A DNA stretch of 64,000 nucleotides from DAHUYF01 sp035945115. Lineage in GTDB: Bacteria; Pseudomonadota; Alphaproteobacteria; ATCC43930; CGMCC-115725. The notes below the pieces were generated by a model. It saw only the letters and a program-made list of their open reading frames with translations, ran no database searches and had not been told where the DNA came from. Made by a program: the position numbers and the translations under genes. Each line of letters begins with the position of its first letter. The stretch's first letter is position 1. Shown one piece after another: positions 17,056 through 25,621 of this stretch. Location of the stretch: the NCBI GenBank assembly GCA_035945115.1, contig DASZAN010000041.1, forward strand, positions 1-64,000, given 5' to 3'.

Positions 17056-18207
17056 ATGGTGCCAAGGGGAGCATCGGTGCAGACGGAAGCGAGGCGAATC
17101 GAAGTCGCGGCTGCTGTGGCGCGGGCACCGGAACTGACGGTCGTCGTGCCCACTTTCAACGAACGCGACAATGTCGAGCCGCTGCTCGAGCTGTTGGCGT
17201 CTGTGCTCGAGGACGTCGACTGGGAAGTGGTTTTCGTCGACGACGATTCCGCCGACGGAACGGCCGCGCGCGTGCGCGAGATCGCCTTGCGCGATCCGCG
17301 CGTGCGCTGTCTTCACAGAATCGGTCGGCGCGGTCTCTCCACGGCGTGCATCGAAGGCGTCCTCGCCTCTTCCGCCCCTTACGTCGCCATCATGGACGGC
17401 GACCTCCAGCATGACGAGCGCCTGCTGCCGCGCATGCTCGAGACACTGAAGCGTGAACCGGTCGATCTCGTCGTCGGCTCGCGTTATGTGAGCGGCGGCG
17501 GCATGGGCGATCTCAGTCAGCGGCGCGCCGAGATCAGCAACCTGGCGACGCGGCTCAGCCGCATCATCTGCAAGACCGCGATCGCCGATCCCATGAGCGG
17601 CTTCTTCATGATGCGCCGCCAGGTCTTCGAGAACTCCGTGCGCGGCTTGTCGGGACAGGGCTTCAAGATCCTCCTCGACCTGCTGGCATCCTCGCCCGAG
17701 CCGGTACGCTTGAAAGAGCTCCCCTATCAATTTCGTCGCCGCCGCCATGGCACGAGCAAGCTCGACACGCTCGTCGCCTGGGAATTCGGCATGCTCATCG
17801 CCGACAAGATGGTGGGCCATCTCGTTCCCGTGCGGTTCGCGCTTTTCGCCTTCATCGGCGGGATCGGGCTTGCCGTTCACCTTGCCGTGCTGCGCCTCGC
17901 GCTGACGATGCCGGCGCTCGATTTCACCAAGAGCCAGGCGATCGCCACGGTCGTGGCGATGACGTCGAATTTCTTTCTCAACAACCTCTTCACCTACCGC
18001 GACCAGCGGCTGCGCGGCTTCAAGCTGCTGCGCGGCCTCTTCTCCTTCTATTTGATCTGCGCGGTGGGCGCGATCGGCAACGTCGGTATCGCCGCTTACG
18101 TCTTCGCCGCCGACCAGCAATGGTGGATCGCCGGGATCGCCGGAGCGATCGTCGGCTCGGTGTGGAACTACGCCGTCTCCTCGGTCTTCACCTGGCGCCG
18201 GCGCTGA
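17056..18207 (+). CDS. Glycosyltransferase family 2 fused to a GtrA membrane domain
   Basis: A protein of about 383 residues. The N-terminal domain is a GT2 dolichol-phosphate-mannose-synthase-like transferase (ELTVVVPTFNERDNVEPLLELL, FVDDDSADGTA, IMDGDLQHDERLLPRML with the DxD-type metal site, then GSRYVSGGG). The C-terminal 130 residues have four hydrophobic segments and the GtrA pattern VRFALFAFIGGIGLAVHLAVL...SNFFLNNLFTYRDQRL...NYAVSSVFTWRRR. Such fusions transfer a sugar to a polyprenyl-phosphate carrier and help flip it. ATG 17056 is used; GTG 17077 has a better AAGGGGAG site and may be the true start, and a TTG at 17026 is also open. Confidence 0.88.
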   Translation: MVPRGASVQTEARRIEVAAAVARAPELTVVVPTFNERDNVEPLLELLASVLEDVDWEVVFVDDDSADGTAARVREIALRDPRVRCLHRIGRRGLSTACIEGVLASSAPYVAIMDGDLQHDERLLPRMLETLKREPVDLVVGSRYVSGGGMGDLSQRRAEISNLATRLSRIICKTAIADPMSGFFMMRRQVFENSVRGLSGQGFKILLDLLASSPEPVRLKELPYQFRRRRHGTSKLDTLVAWEFGMLIADKMVGHLVPVRFALFAFIGGIGLAVHLAVLRLALTMPALDFTKSQAIATVVAMTSNFFLNNLFTYRDQRLRGFKLLRGLFSFYLICAVGAIGNVGIAAYVFAADQQWWIAGIAGAIVGSVWNYAVSSVFTWRRR

Positions 18208-18210
18208 GGA

Positions 18211-18555
18211 TCACTGCTGGCGCTTCGCCCGGAGCACATAGCGATCGCCGGCGAGACCCTCGAACATCACCTCGATCATCGGATGAACGACCGGCCCGTT
18301 CTCCGCGTCGGGCAGGAGATTCTGCTCGGAGACATAAGCCTCGTAGGGACCGCCCTCGGCATTTTGCGCGAGGAGATGGTAGAAGGGCTGATCCTTCGAC
18401 GGCCGCCGGTCCGCGGGGATGGACTGATACCATTCCTCGGTATTGTTGAAGACGGGATCGACGTCGAAGATCACGCCGCGGAACGGGTAGATCCGGTGCC
18501 GGACGATTTGCCCCACCGCGAACTTCCCTTCACGAAACAGTCGCTGTGTATTCAC
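18211..18555 (-). CDS. hspQ: Heat shock protein HspQ (YccV-like)
   Basis: A 114-residue protein of the HspQ/YccV family, which stimulates DnaA and Lon-dependent proteolysis in enterobacteria and binds hemimethylated DNA. Diagnostic blocks are FAVGQIVRHRIYPFRGVIFDVDPVFNNTEEWY, QPFYHLLAQNAEGGPYEAYVSEQNLLPD and HPMIEVMFEGL. I chose GTG 18555 (protein VNTQRLFREGKF) because the family begins there; the frame is open to 18672 but the extra part is unlike the family. It is convergent with the glycosyltransferase, with a 3-bp gap. Confidence 0.92.
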   Translation of the reverse strand: MNTQRLFREGKFAVGQIVRHRIYPFRGVIFDVDPVFNNTEEWYQSIPADRRPSKDQPFYHLLAQNAEGGPYEAYVSEQNLLPDAENGPVVHPMIEVMFEGLAGDRYVLRAKRQQ

Positions 18556-18686
18556 CCGGCACCCTCTTGCTCGGCACGCGTCCGATCGTGTCGGGCTGTA
18601 TAGGCGACGGGCCTCAAGCCGGGCAAGGCTCGACAGCGCGCGACATTCGCGACACCATCCGTCCGCAAACAACGCCGGGGATCAGC

Positions 18687-19829
18687 ATGCTGCCACTGTC
18701 GGGGATCAAGGTCGTCGAAATCGGTCAAGCGCTGGCGGGACCGTATGCGGGCGAGATTCTCGCGACGCTCGGCGCCGACGTGATCAAGATCGAGCGGCCC
18801 GAAGGCGACGACGCGCGCGGCTGGGGTCCGCCCTTCTGGCAAGGTGCGTCCACCGTCTTCACCACTGTCAATCGCAACAAGCGCAGCATCACGCTCGACC
18901 TCAAGGATGCGCGCAGCGTCGCCTGGCTCAGCGATTACCTCGGCGGCGTCGACGTGCTGCTGCACAATCTTCGCCCCGGCGTCATGGAGGAGCTGGGGCT
19001 CGGCGCCGAGCGCCTCACCGCGCTCCACCCGCGGCTCGTCTATGCGACGCTCTCGGCCTTCGGCCGCACCGGGCCGCGTCGGCTCAAGCCCGGCTACGAG
19101 CCCATGGTGCAGGCATTTTCCGGCATCTTCAGCGTCAACGGCGCCGAGGATGCAGCGCCGACACGGGTCGGCGTGCCGATCCTCGACATGGGGACCGGCT
19201 TGTGGTTGGCGCTCGGCTGCGTCGCAGCGCTGCTGCGGCGCGTCGAGACCGGCCGTGGCGGCATGGTCGACGCCTCGCTCTTCGAGACCGCGCTCACCTG
19301 GCTCACCATTCCCTTCGCGCATTTCAAGATCACCGGCGAGCCGCCGCAGCGCCATCGCACCGGCAGTCGCCGCCTCGTCGTCTTCGAAGCATTTCGCACG
19401 CGCGACGGCGAAATCGTTATCGCCGCCGCCAACGACCGTCTTTTTCAAAAGCTCGCGATCGCGCTCGGGCGCGCGGATTGGGCCGCGGACGAGCGTCTCA
19501 AGAAGAACGCCGGACGCCTTGCCCACAAAGCCATGCTGATGGAGGAGATCCAGGCGATCATCGCGCGTGAGAGCTCCGCCCATTGGGTGGCGCACCTCGA
19601 AGCGGCGGGCGTACCCTGCGCGCCGATCCAGGACCTCACCGCCGTCGTGGCCGAGCCGCAAACGAGCGCGCTCGGCATGATCGCGGAAGTGCCGGGCGCC
19701 GATCTGAGCCTGGTGGGACTGCCCCTCTCCTTCGATGGCGCGCGTCCGCCGATGCGGCGCCGCGCACCAAGTCTCGGCGAACACAACGGCGAAATCTTGG
19801 GCGAGGATGGCGCGCCGCCCCGGCGCTGA
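18687..19829 (+). CDS. CaiB/BaiF family CoA transferase (type III)
   Basis: A 380-residue cytoplasmic enzyme that moves CoA between acyl-CoA and a free acid. The start LSGIKVVEIGQALAGPYAGEILATLGADVIKIERP is typical, followed by NRNKRSITLDLKDA, and the presumed catalytic Asp lies in VPILDMGTGLWLALG. ATG 18687 has a GGGGATC site and gives the usual family start; the frame is open to 18546 but that overlaps hspQ. The substrate is unknown. It is divergent from hspQ and lies just before the TonB-like gene. Confidence 0.9.
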   Translation: MLPLSGIKVVEIGQALAGPYAGEILATLGADVIKIERPEGDDARGWGPPFWQGASTVFTTVNRNKRSITLDLKDARSVAWLSDYLGGVDVLLHNLRPGVMEELGLGAERLTALHPRLVYATLSAFGRTGPRRLKPGYEPMVQAFSGIFSVNGAEDAAPTRVGVPILDMGTGLWLALGCVAALLRRVETGRGGMVDASLFETALTWLTIPFAHFKITGEPPQRHRTGSRRLVVFEAFRTRDGEIVIAAANDRLFQKLAIALGRADWAADERLKKNAGRLAHKAMLMEEIQAIIARESSAHWVAHLEAAGVPCAPIQDLTAVVAEPQTSALGMIAEVPGADLSLVGLPLSFDGARPPMRRRAPSLGEHNGEILGEDGAPPRR

Positions 19830-19842
19830 GCGACTGCCATGC

Positions 19843-19848
19843 TATAAT
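19843..19848 (+). promoter_or_regulatory. Perfect -10 box (TATAAT) before the TonB-like gene
   Basis: The hexamer TATAAT lies 30 bp upstream of the proposed GTG start at 19878, in an otherwise GC-rich background. No clear -35 TTGACA is found 16-18 bp upstream, so this is a partial promoter match only. Confidence 0.4.
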
Positions 19849-19877
19849 TGTTGGTTTGTAGCAACCGAGTGCGAGCG

Positions 19878-20771
19878 GTGAATAGCGGCGATACGCCTGC
19901 CGGACCCTTGGCGATATCCGCGGATCGCGTCGTCGAACTTCCGTTGCTCGGCCGCGGGCGCGCAGAACCGATGTCGGCCCTCGCCATGACACTGGCGGCG
20001 CTTCTCCATGTCGCCGTGCCCGTGATGTTTCTGCTCCATTGGCCAGCTGCGGCCCCGATCGTGCTACCGAAGCCGATACCCGTGGCGCTTGTCGTGGTGC
20101 CGCCACCCGAGGCTCCGTCACCACCGCCGCCGAAGCCGCAACCGGAACCTCCGACATTGCCCTTTCTGGAATCGGGACCCGGCGAGCACACAACCGCTCT
20201 AGCACCCGCCGAAGCGGTGTCGCCCGAACGGGCAAGCCCGCCGGCTGAGCCGGAAGCGGTCGAGGACGCGCCCGCGAAGGACGCGCCTTCCGCGACGGGC
20301 GAAGCACCGTCCGCAAAACCTCCACCCGTGCCCGCCGAGAGCAGTCGAGCGAAGCCGAAGCCGCGAAAGGAGATCGCCCACCTCGAGCCATCCGTGAAGG
20401 AAGCGCCGAAACCGCAAGCGCCAATGCTTGCGCCACCGCTTCGGCACCCCAACATCACCCTTGGCGACAAGAACGAAAGCGGTGATCCCTACCTCAATCG
20501 CATTCTGCAGCTGATCGAAGAGCATCGGATTTACCCACGGATCACCGGGCAGTTCGGACTGCTTATCGAGGGCGTTGCGGTTTATGCGGTCGTCCTCAAC
20601 CGCGGCGGCGCTATCGTGAGGCTTGGGCTGGTCCGCTCTTCAGGAAATCGCGAGCTCGACCGGATTGGCGCAACCATGATCGAGCAAAGCGCGCCGTTGC
20701 CCCCGATGCCTGCGAACATTCCCGACGGGGCACAAATCGAAGTGACGCTTCCACTCTATCCGCAATCGTGA
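19878..20771 (+). CDS. TonB family protein (energy transducer)
   Basis: A protein of about 297 residues with TonB layout. A hydrophobic anchor (MTLAALLHVAVPVMFLLHW) follows a short cytoplasmic tail. Then comes a long Pro/Glu/Lys-rich spacer (PPPEAPSPPPPKPQPEPP and similar) that would span the periplasm. The TonB_C-like end reads YPRITGQFGLLIEGVAVYAVVLNRGGAIVRLGLVRSSGNRELD...VTLPL. Such proteins pass proton-motive energy to outer-membrane transporters. ExbB/ExbD genes and receptors are not in the window. The start is uncertain: GTG 19878 is used, with TTG 19848 and an ATG near 19971 also open. Confidence 0.78.
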   Translation: MNSGDTPAGPLAISADRVVELPLLGRGRAEPMSALAMTLAALLHVAVPVMFLLHWPAAAPIVLPKPIPVALVVVPPPEAPSPPPPKPQPEPPTLPFLESGPGEHTTALAPAEAVSPERASPPAEPEAVEDAPAKDAPSATGEAPSAKPPPVPAESSRAKPKPRKEIAHLEPSVKEAPKPQAPMLAPPLRHPNITLGDKNESGDPYLNRILQLIEEHRIYPRITGQFGLLIEGVAVYAVVLNRGGAIVRLGLVRSSGNRELDRIGATMIEQSAPLPPMPANIPDGAQIEVTLPLYPQS

Positions 20772-20790
20772 CCGCCGCCCGGGCGCTCGG

Positions 20791-21003
20791 CTACGGCACT
20801 GGCGAGAGCTCGATGCGCTCGCAATTCATGCGGCCCTGGAGGAGGCAATCCTCGAGCTTCGAGACTTGCGCCAAGCCTTGCGCCACCCAGAGGGCGACGA
20901 GACCAAGGAGCAGCGCCACCGCGAAACCGGCAAGACTGGCGGTGAAGCGGTCTGCTTCCTCCTGCCGCTCTCGTTGGGTGAGACCGCGGTGTCCATCGGC
21001 CAT
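20791..21003 (-). CDS. Small single-pass membrane protein, unknown function
   Basis: A 70-residue protein. It has a charged N-terminus (MADGHRGLTQRERQEEADRF), one transmembrane helix (LAGFAVALLLGLVALWVAQGLA) and a short C-terminal tail with two cysteines (EDCLLQGRMNCERIELSPVP). The frame is open up to 21195, but the N-terminal part there does not look coding, so I place the start at ATG 21003. It lies 65 bp downstream of the Pro-rich membrane protein gene on the same strand and could be its last operon partner. I do not recognise a family. Confidence 0.55.
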   Translation of the reverse strand: MADGHRGLTQRERQEEADRFTASLAGFAVALLLGLVALWVAQGLAQVSKLEDCLLQGRMNCERIELSPVP

Positions 21004-21068
21004 GATCGCGCATCTTGCCACGAAACGCCCGTCAGCGCGAGGCGCTCTCAACGACCCCACCCCCGGTG

Positions 21069-22349
21069 TCAGGAGCGCTCCGGTGCTGCCGGATGAATGT
21101 CCGCGAGGGCGAGCGTGATTTCCGGGAGCGATGCTGCGCCGAGGAGGGCAGGCAGCAAGCGCGTCGGCAGCATGGAGCCGTGGCCGGTCCGCCACAGCAA
21201 CGCCCCACCGAAGGCCAGCGCAAAGACCAGGGACAATGCCGCGATAAAGCGGCCCCGTCGGCCCCGCCCCGGCGCGCGGAGCGGTTCCGGATCCTTTCGG
21301 ACGGTGGCGAGCTCGGCAATGAGCCCGCTCGGCGTCACCGGGGCAATGTCGCTGCGCAAGACGCGGGTCGCGGTGAAGCCGGACCGCTCAGAGCCGTACC
21401 AACGCGAGGCGAGGACGCTGTCGATGGCCGCGCCGAGCGCATCGAACTCGGCGCTCTCCGGTTCCGCGGGTTTCGCTGCTTCTCGGGCAGGCCGTTTCCG
21501 CGTGGGAGCGGCGGAGGGACGGCTCCGCTCCGCCTCGGGCGCGGCAGCAGGCGGAGTGGCGGGCGCCGGACTCTCGACGGCGACGCTCGCCGAGATCGGC
21601 GGCGACGGCGGCGGCGACGCCACAACGGGCACCTCGACAGTTGGCGGAGACGCGACGGGGAAAGCGAGCGGCGGATCATCGGGCGGGGCCAAATCGACCG
21701 GCAGGACCGCCGGCTCCTCGCGGATCTCTGAAGGAGTGAGCGGCGGCAGCGTGAGTTCCGCGGCGGGCGTGCTGAGTGGCGCCTCCACGGCGGCCGGTGT
21801 CGGTTTAGCTTCCGCCGGCATCGCCGCAGCATCCGGCAGCGGACGAAGCAGCGCTTCCACGGCCGCAGAATCGAGTTCGGCGGGCTCCTGGAAGGCGCGA
21901 GGCGCGGCAGGTGGGTCCGGGACCGGCGGCAAGGGCTCGGCCAAGGGGGCGAGCCTGCGGATCGTCGGCGCCGCGTCGAGAGAGGCGAGCGGCTTCTCTT
22001 CGGGCTTAGCCTCGATCGGCGGGGTCGAAGGCGAATTCGAGCGGCGGCGCGCATCGAGCTGCTGCTCGAGCGACGCGACCGGCCCCGCAACCTGGCTCGG
22101 ATCAGGCTCGTAAGTCCAATAGGCCGGGCGAAAGGTCGAAGCGGTGGCGTTGCCCTTCTTATAGAACATGCCATCGCCGCCCGGCTTCGCCGACCCGTCG
22201 CTGGCAGGGCGGCTATCGGCCAAGGCGATGACCGAGGCCGGCCCCTTGTCGCGGCGCACGATGCGGATCGTGCTCAAATCGGCCGCCGGCGGAAGGTCGC
22301 CGGGAGCGGTCAGCACGGCACTCAGTCTGGCGCGTTTGGCAAGGCCCAT
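21069..22349 (-). CDS. Pro/Ala-rich membrane-anchored protein with FRPxYWxY module, unknown function
   Basis: A 426-residue protein of no family I recognise. Residues 1-80 form a module ending in FYKKGNATASTFRPAYWTY (about 62-80). This end is shared with the next upstream gene (22360-22659). Residues 85-350 are a long low-complexity region rich in Pro, Ala, Glu and Ser. One transmembrane helix (about 368-386, FIAALSLVFALAFGGALLW) is followed by about 40 residues. The layout suggests a cytoplasmic N-terminus on a flexible linker anchored to the inner membrane. ATG 22349 has a GAGGA site overlapping the upstream stop (TGAGGA), so the two genes are probably coupled. The frame runs on to 22460, but that part overlaps the neighbour. 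Confidence 0.68.
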   Translation of the reverse strand: MGLAKRARLSAVLTAPGDLPPAADLSTIRIVRRDKGPASVIALADSRPASDGSAKPGGDGMFYKKGNATASTFRPAYWTYEPDPSQVAGPVASLEQQLDARRRSNSPSTPPIEAKPEEKPLASLDAAPTIRRLAPLAEPLPPVPDPPAAPRAFQEPAELDSAAVEALLRPLPDAAAMPAEAKPTPAAVEAPLSTPAAELTLPPLTPSEIREEPAVLPVDLAPPDDPPLAFPVASPPTVEVPVVASPPPSPPISASVAVESPAPATPPAAAPEAERSRPSAAPTRKRPAREAAKPAEPESAEFDALGAAIDSVLASRWYGSERSGFTATRVLRSDIAPVTPSGLIAELATVRKDPEPLRAPGRGRRGRFIAALSLVFALAFGGALLWRTGHGSMLPTRLLPALLGAASLPEITLALADIHPAAPERS

Positions 22350-22359
22350 CGTCCGATCC

Positions 22360-22659
22360 TCAGTACTGCCAGTACCACGGTCGGAAGCTCGCCGCCGTGG
22401 CCGAGCCCTTCTGATGGAAGATCGCTTCCGCCGCGACGGGAACGGCTTGGCGGGCGGCAATCGGCACGGCGCTCAGATCGCCGCACCGTTTCGCTCCTTT
22501 GACGGCCGCCTGCCGCCGCGACGGCTCCGACTGCGGCGCGTCCACGGCCACCACCTCGGCGAGCCGCTGGACGGGCAAGACATGCAGCGTTGCGGAGGGC
22601 GCGACGCGACGTCCTTCAAGGAGACCGGCAACCAGCTGTGCGCGCTTCTTCGTGGCCAT
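22360..22659 (-). CDS. Small protein with FRPxYWxY module, paralogue of the following gene's N-terminus
   Basis: A 99-residue protein. It starts MATKKRAQLVAGLL, compared with MGLAKRARLSAVL in the next gene, and ends with FHQKGSATAASFRPWYWQY, compared with FYKKGNATASTFRPAYWTY. The two are therefore tandem paralogues. This copy stops right after the motif and has no linker or membrane helix. There are two Cys-free basic stretches and no signal peptide, so it is probably cytoplasmic. The start could also be ATG 22719, which would add 20 residues; I prefer 22659 because it aligns with the paralogue. Function unknown. Confidence 0.6.
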   Translation of the reverse strand: MATKKRAQLVAGLLEGRRVAPSATLHVLPVQRLAEVVAVDAPQSEPSRRQAAVKGAKRCGDLSAVPIAARQAVPVAAEAIFHQKGSATAASFRPWYWQY

Positions 22660-22741
22660 ACACACCCAGGGGAAGACTCGATCAGAGCGGCCGGATCTCT
22701 CGCGGGACCCTGGTCGCAAACCACCGGCGAGTTTCGCACGG

Positions 22742-22905
22742 CACGGCTCCGCTCCGAAAGTTAATTTACCTCGGAATCGCCAACATTATTCGGAAATTCC
22801 AAGATAATCCCTCTAATCCGACAGTAAAACGTACCGGTAGATTGGATTTTATTAGAATGGTTGGCCTTTTTTCTGACACGCAAAAGCGGATCGACCCTCA
22901 ATAAG
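22742..22905. promoter_or_regulatory. AT-rich divergent intergenic region
   Basis: Between the minus-strand cluster (start 22659) and the RlpA-like gene (start 22944) lies a stretch markedly richer in A and T than the rest of the window. It should contain the promoters for both directions. On the minus strand TTTACT and TATCTT are spaced about 17 bp apart; on the plus strand TAGAAT lies at 22853-22858. None is a strong match, so no exact promoter is assigned. Confidence 0.45.
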
Positions 22906-22943
22906 CTTGGCGGCACTTCCCGAAACAAGCGTGAGGTCTGATC

Positions 22944-23519
22944 GTGAACCGATTGAGGTTTGGCCTTGTCTTGCTGAGCAGCGCGGGCCTGTTCGCCTGC
23001 ACGGCGGCGCAACCACAAAACCCCGGCCCGGCTACCGACCTGGTGGCGGCTCGGCCGGCGGCAACCGCGGGCGAGCTCGCCTGCGCCCCCAGCTTCTCGC
23101 AATACGGCCTCGCCTCCTGGTATGGCGAGGCCTTCCACCTGCGCCAGACCGCCAGTGGCGAACCGTTCGATATGAACGATCTGACCGCGGCGCATCGTTT
23201 CCTGCCGCTCAATTCGGTCGTCCGCGTCACCAACCTCCGCAACGGCAAATCGGTGCTGGTGCGGATCAACGATCGCGGCCCCTATGTGCGCGGCCGCACC
23301 ATCGACCTCTCGAGCTATGCGGCAAAGCGGCTCGGCATGAGGAACAGCGGGCTCGCACCGGTGCGCATCGACGTCTTCGATCTCGACCGGCGCGAGCTCG
23401 GCACCGTCCGATTGCAGACCGCGGAGCTCTTGGCGCAGAGCGGTTCTTCGACCCCGCCCCGCAGCGACGCCTGGCCGAAACATTTTCCGCAGGTGGGCGC
23501 GCTCACCCAGCGGCCCTGA
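22944..23519 (+). CDS. rlpA: RlpA-like septal ring lytic transglycosylase family lipoprotein
   Basis: A 191-residue predicted lipoprotein. The signal MNRLRFGLVLLSSAGLFAC ends in a lipobox-like LFAC with Cys19. The double-psi beta-barrel domain follows: GLASWYGEAFHLRQTASGEPFDMNDLTAAHRFLPL, VRVTNLRNGKSVLVRINDRGPYVRGRTIDLS, with the conserved Asp of NDRGP. RlpA enzymes cleave denuded glycan strands at the septum. There is no C-terminal SPOR domain, unlike E. coli RlpA. GTG 22944 has a GAGG site. It is divergent from the unknown cluster. Confidence 0.88.
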   Translation: MNRLRFGLVLLSSAGLFACTAAQPQNPGPATDLVAARPAATAGELACAPSFSQYGLASWYGEAFHLRQTASGEPFDMNDLTAAHRFLPLNSVVRVTNLRNGKSVLVRINDRGPYVRGRTIDLSSYAAKRLGMRNSGLAPVRIDVFDLDRRELGTVRLQTAELLAQSGSSTPPRSDAWPKHFPQVGALTQRP

Positions 23520-23536
23520 TCCTGCCGATTTCGGGC

Positions 23537-23572
23537 AAAAAAAAAGCGCCGGTGGCCGAAAGCCATCGGCGC
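23537..23572 (-). terminator. Intrinsic terminator of the phospholipase C gene
   Basis: An 11-bp stem (GCGCCGGTGGC/GCCATCGGCGC, 23546-23556 and 23562-23572, one G-T type mismatch) with a CGAAA loop is flanked by nine A at 23537-23545. Read on the minus strand this is a GC hairpin followed by nine T, just 36 bp after the stop at 23609. This is the clearest terminator in the window. Confidence 0.85.
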
Positions 23573-23608
23573 CGAAGGCAACTCTCTTCGCGCAGAAAGC
23601 GCGCGATA

Positions 23609-25621
23609 CTACTGGTGCCCCAGACCGTCGCTGAGCACCGCACCCGAGACCGGATCGAGGATCAAGCGCTGGGGATGCGACGGATCGTCGAAGTCGAACA
23701 TGTTGTCGAACGACCCGGTCACGACGTCGAATGACTGCTTCTCCGGCGCCAACGCGAAGCCGGGCGTGCGCAAGCCGTTCGCCGGATCATGGGTCGCCGG
23801 ACCGTCGATGTAATTGAGGTCCCAGTTATCCTCGATGAAGCGCAGCAAGGACGACAGGTCGGTCAAGCTGTGATCGACGTAGTTCACCTTGGCCCAGGGC
23901 GAGAGCATGTTGAGGACGAGCCGCGGACCGAAGCCGCAGCGCGCCTGCAGCGCATCGGCCTTGGGCGTGCCGCAGTTGCCGCCATTCGCGGGGCTGACAG
24001 CATCGAAGCCCGGCACTGCCGAGGGATTGAGGAGCGGCGGCGTCGCGTGATCGTACCAGCCGTCGCTGTCGTCCCAGGCAATGAACACCGCCGTCTCCGC
24101 CCATTCCGGAGAAGCTTGCAACACGTTGATCGTCTGCGTCAGGAAGCGCTGCTCCGCGAGCGGATCCGACTCGCCGCCGGGATGGCCGTCATCGCGGTTG
24201 AACGCCTTGAGGAACGACACCGCCGGGAGGTTGCCGTTCTTGAGCGCGGCAAAGAAGTCCAGCAGGTCGTACTGATGATTGGCCTGATCGGTCTTGCCGA
24301 TCATGCCCACGGAGGCCGGCGGAAGATGATGCCGATTGCGCGTCGACTTGTAGTACTGGAACGGCTCGTGATGCGGATTGTAATCCGTCCGCACCGGATG
24401 GAGCGCGGCCTTGCCATCGAACGTGGTCGTCGCGTCGGGATGGAGCACATGCGCGGACGCGCAGGTCGCCGGCTTAAAGCCGGGAGTGCCGATGCCCGTT
24501 GCCTGACCCAGGTTGTCGCCCGCTCCCGAGACCGGCAGACCGAACGGGTCGTTGCTGAACCCCCCGGCCAGATTGTTGGGGTCAGTCGTCTTCGGATTGG
24601 CTGTGGCCGCTGTACGGAAGCCGCCATGGAACCAGCCCCAGGTGACGCCCTTCTCGTTGAGGAGGTCGCCGACGTTCTTGCCAGTCAGCTCGACCGTGAG
24701 CGCTGCCGCCGTGCCGCCCTTGTCGTTGCCGCAATCGTCGAGGTACGGGTCGAGATCGGTGACAAGCGTGCCGGTTTGAAGGGGCAGTTGCTGGCTAAGG
24801 CCTGTCGCGTTGTTCAAGGTATCAGTAACCACCACCGGGTTGGTGCCGCCGATGAAGAGCACATCGGTGATGGTGGCCACCACGGGGGTATCGGTGAACA
24901 GGCCAGTTGCGAGCTTGGGGCCGGTGAAAGTGTGCGCCACCGCGCCGGCGGTCTGGCCTGACACGAGGTTGAGGGCGCCGGGCGTCGAGGGACCATAGGT
25001 CGTGTCCCAGCTATTGTCGCTCATGGCAAAACGCTGCGCGAAGTTCCACATCGCGGTGACGGTGTTGCCGTCGAAGTAGCCCATCACCGTCGTGCCGTCA
25101 TTGGAGCAGCCCGCGCCATTGCTGTTGTTCTCTTGCGGAAACTTGTCCATGAAGCCCGCATCGGTCGCTGTCTGCTCGCCCTTATAATCGTGATTGTTCG
25201 AGCAGGTGACGATCTGCGCCGGCGTCATCCGGAAGGGATTGGCGTTGCCGTTGGGATCGGGCACGAGGACCGGGCTCGAGCCGCCGGGCGCAGGATTGTT
25301 CGGATTGAAATCGTGCAATCCGACATGGACGCGCTCGGGGAACTTGTCGTTGCCATCGGTGAGGCCGTTCACCGTCGGCGTGTCTTCCTTGGCGAAGAAC
25401 TGCGTCCCGTCCGTATTCTTCGCATCAGGATATGTGGCGAAGTAATGATCGAACGAGGCGTTCTCCTGGAAGATGATGACGATGTGCTTGATCGGCGTCT
25501 TCGTCGGCGTGTCGTCGCGATCGCGCGCCGAGGCAACGATCCCCGCTGACGTCGTCAGCATCGTCGTCGCGGCGAACGCTGCAAGCGTCCCTCGCTTGAT
25601 CCGCATATTCCTGCTCGTCAC
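23609..25621 (-). CDS. Phospholipase C / acid phosphatase-type phosphoesterase, secreted
   Basis: A 670-residue secreted phosphoesterase (PF04185 type). A signal peptide covers about residues 1-32. The family's first active-site block is IKHIVIIFQENASFDHYFATYP. Later blocks include LPAVSFLKAFNRDDGHPGGESDPL, AVFIAWDDSDGWYDHATPP and GPRLVLNMLSPWAKVNYVDH, which carry further metal ligands. It would release phosphate or diacylglycerol from phospholipids outside the membrane. GTG 25621 is preferred because AGAGGAG lies 7 bp upstream; ATG 25606 is the alternative. Its upstream region carries PHO-box-like sequences and its end a strong terminator, so it forms a single-gene unit. Confidence 0.85.
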   Translation of the reverse strand: MTSRNMRIKRGTLAAFAATTMLTTSAGIVASARDRDDTPTKTPIKHIVIIFQENASFDHYFATYPDAKNTDGTQFFAKEDTPTVNGLTDGNDKFPERVHVGLHDFNPNNPAPGGSSPVLVPDPNGNANPFRMTPAQIVTCSNNHDYKGEQTATDAGFMDKFPQENNSNGAGCSNDGTTVMGYFDGNTVTAMWNFAQRFAMSDNSWDTTYGPSTPGALNLVSGQTAGAVAHTFTGPKLATGLFTDTPVVATITDVLFIGGTNPVVVTDTLNNATGLSQQLPLQTGTLVTDLDPYLDDCGNDKGGTAAALTVELTGKNVGDLLNEKGVTWGWFHGGFRTAATANPKTTDPNNLAGGFSNDPFGLPVSGAGDNLGQATGIGTPGFKPATCASAHVLHPDATTTFDGKAALHPVRTDYNPHHEPFQYYKSTRNRHHLPPASVGMIGKTDQANHQYDLLDFFAALKNGNLPAVSFLKAFNRDDGHPGGESDPLAEQRFLTQTINVLQASPEWAETAVFIAWDDSDGWYDHATPPLLNPSAVPGFDAVSPANGGNCGTPKADALQARCGFGPRLVLNMLSPWAKVNYVDHSLTDLSSLLRFIEDNWDLNYIDGPATHDPANGLRTPGFALAPEKQSFDVVTGSFDNMFDFDDPSHPQRLILDPVSGAVLSDGLGHQ

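Noticed and set aside
20756..21013. An 85-codon minus-strand open frame overlapping the small membrane protein
   Set aside because: The overlapping frame 20791-21003 has a clear transmembrane helix and charged ends, whereas this one is Arg/Pro/Gly-rich noise.
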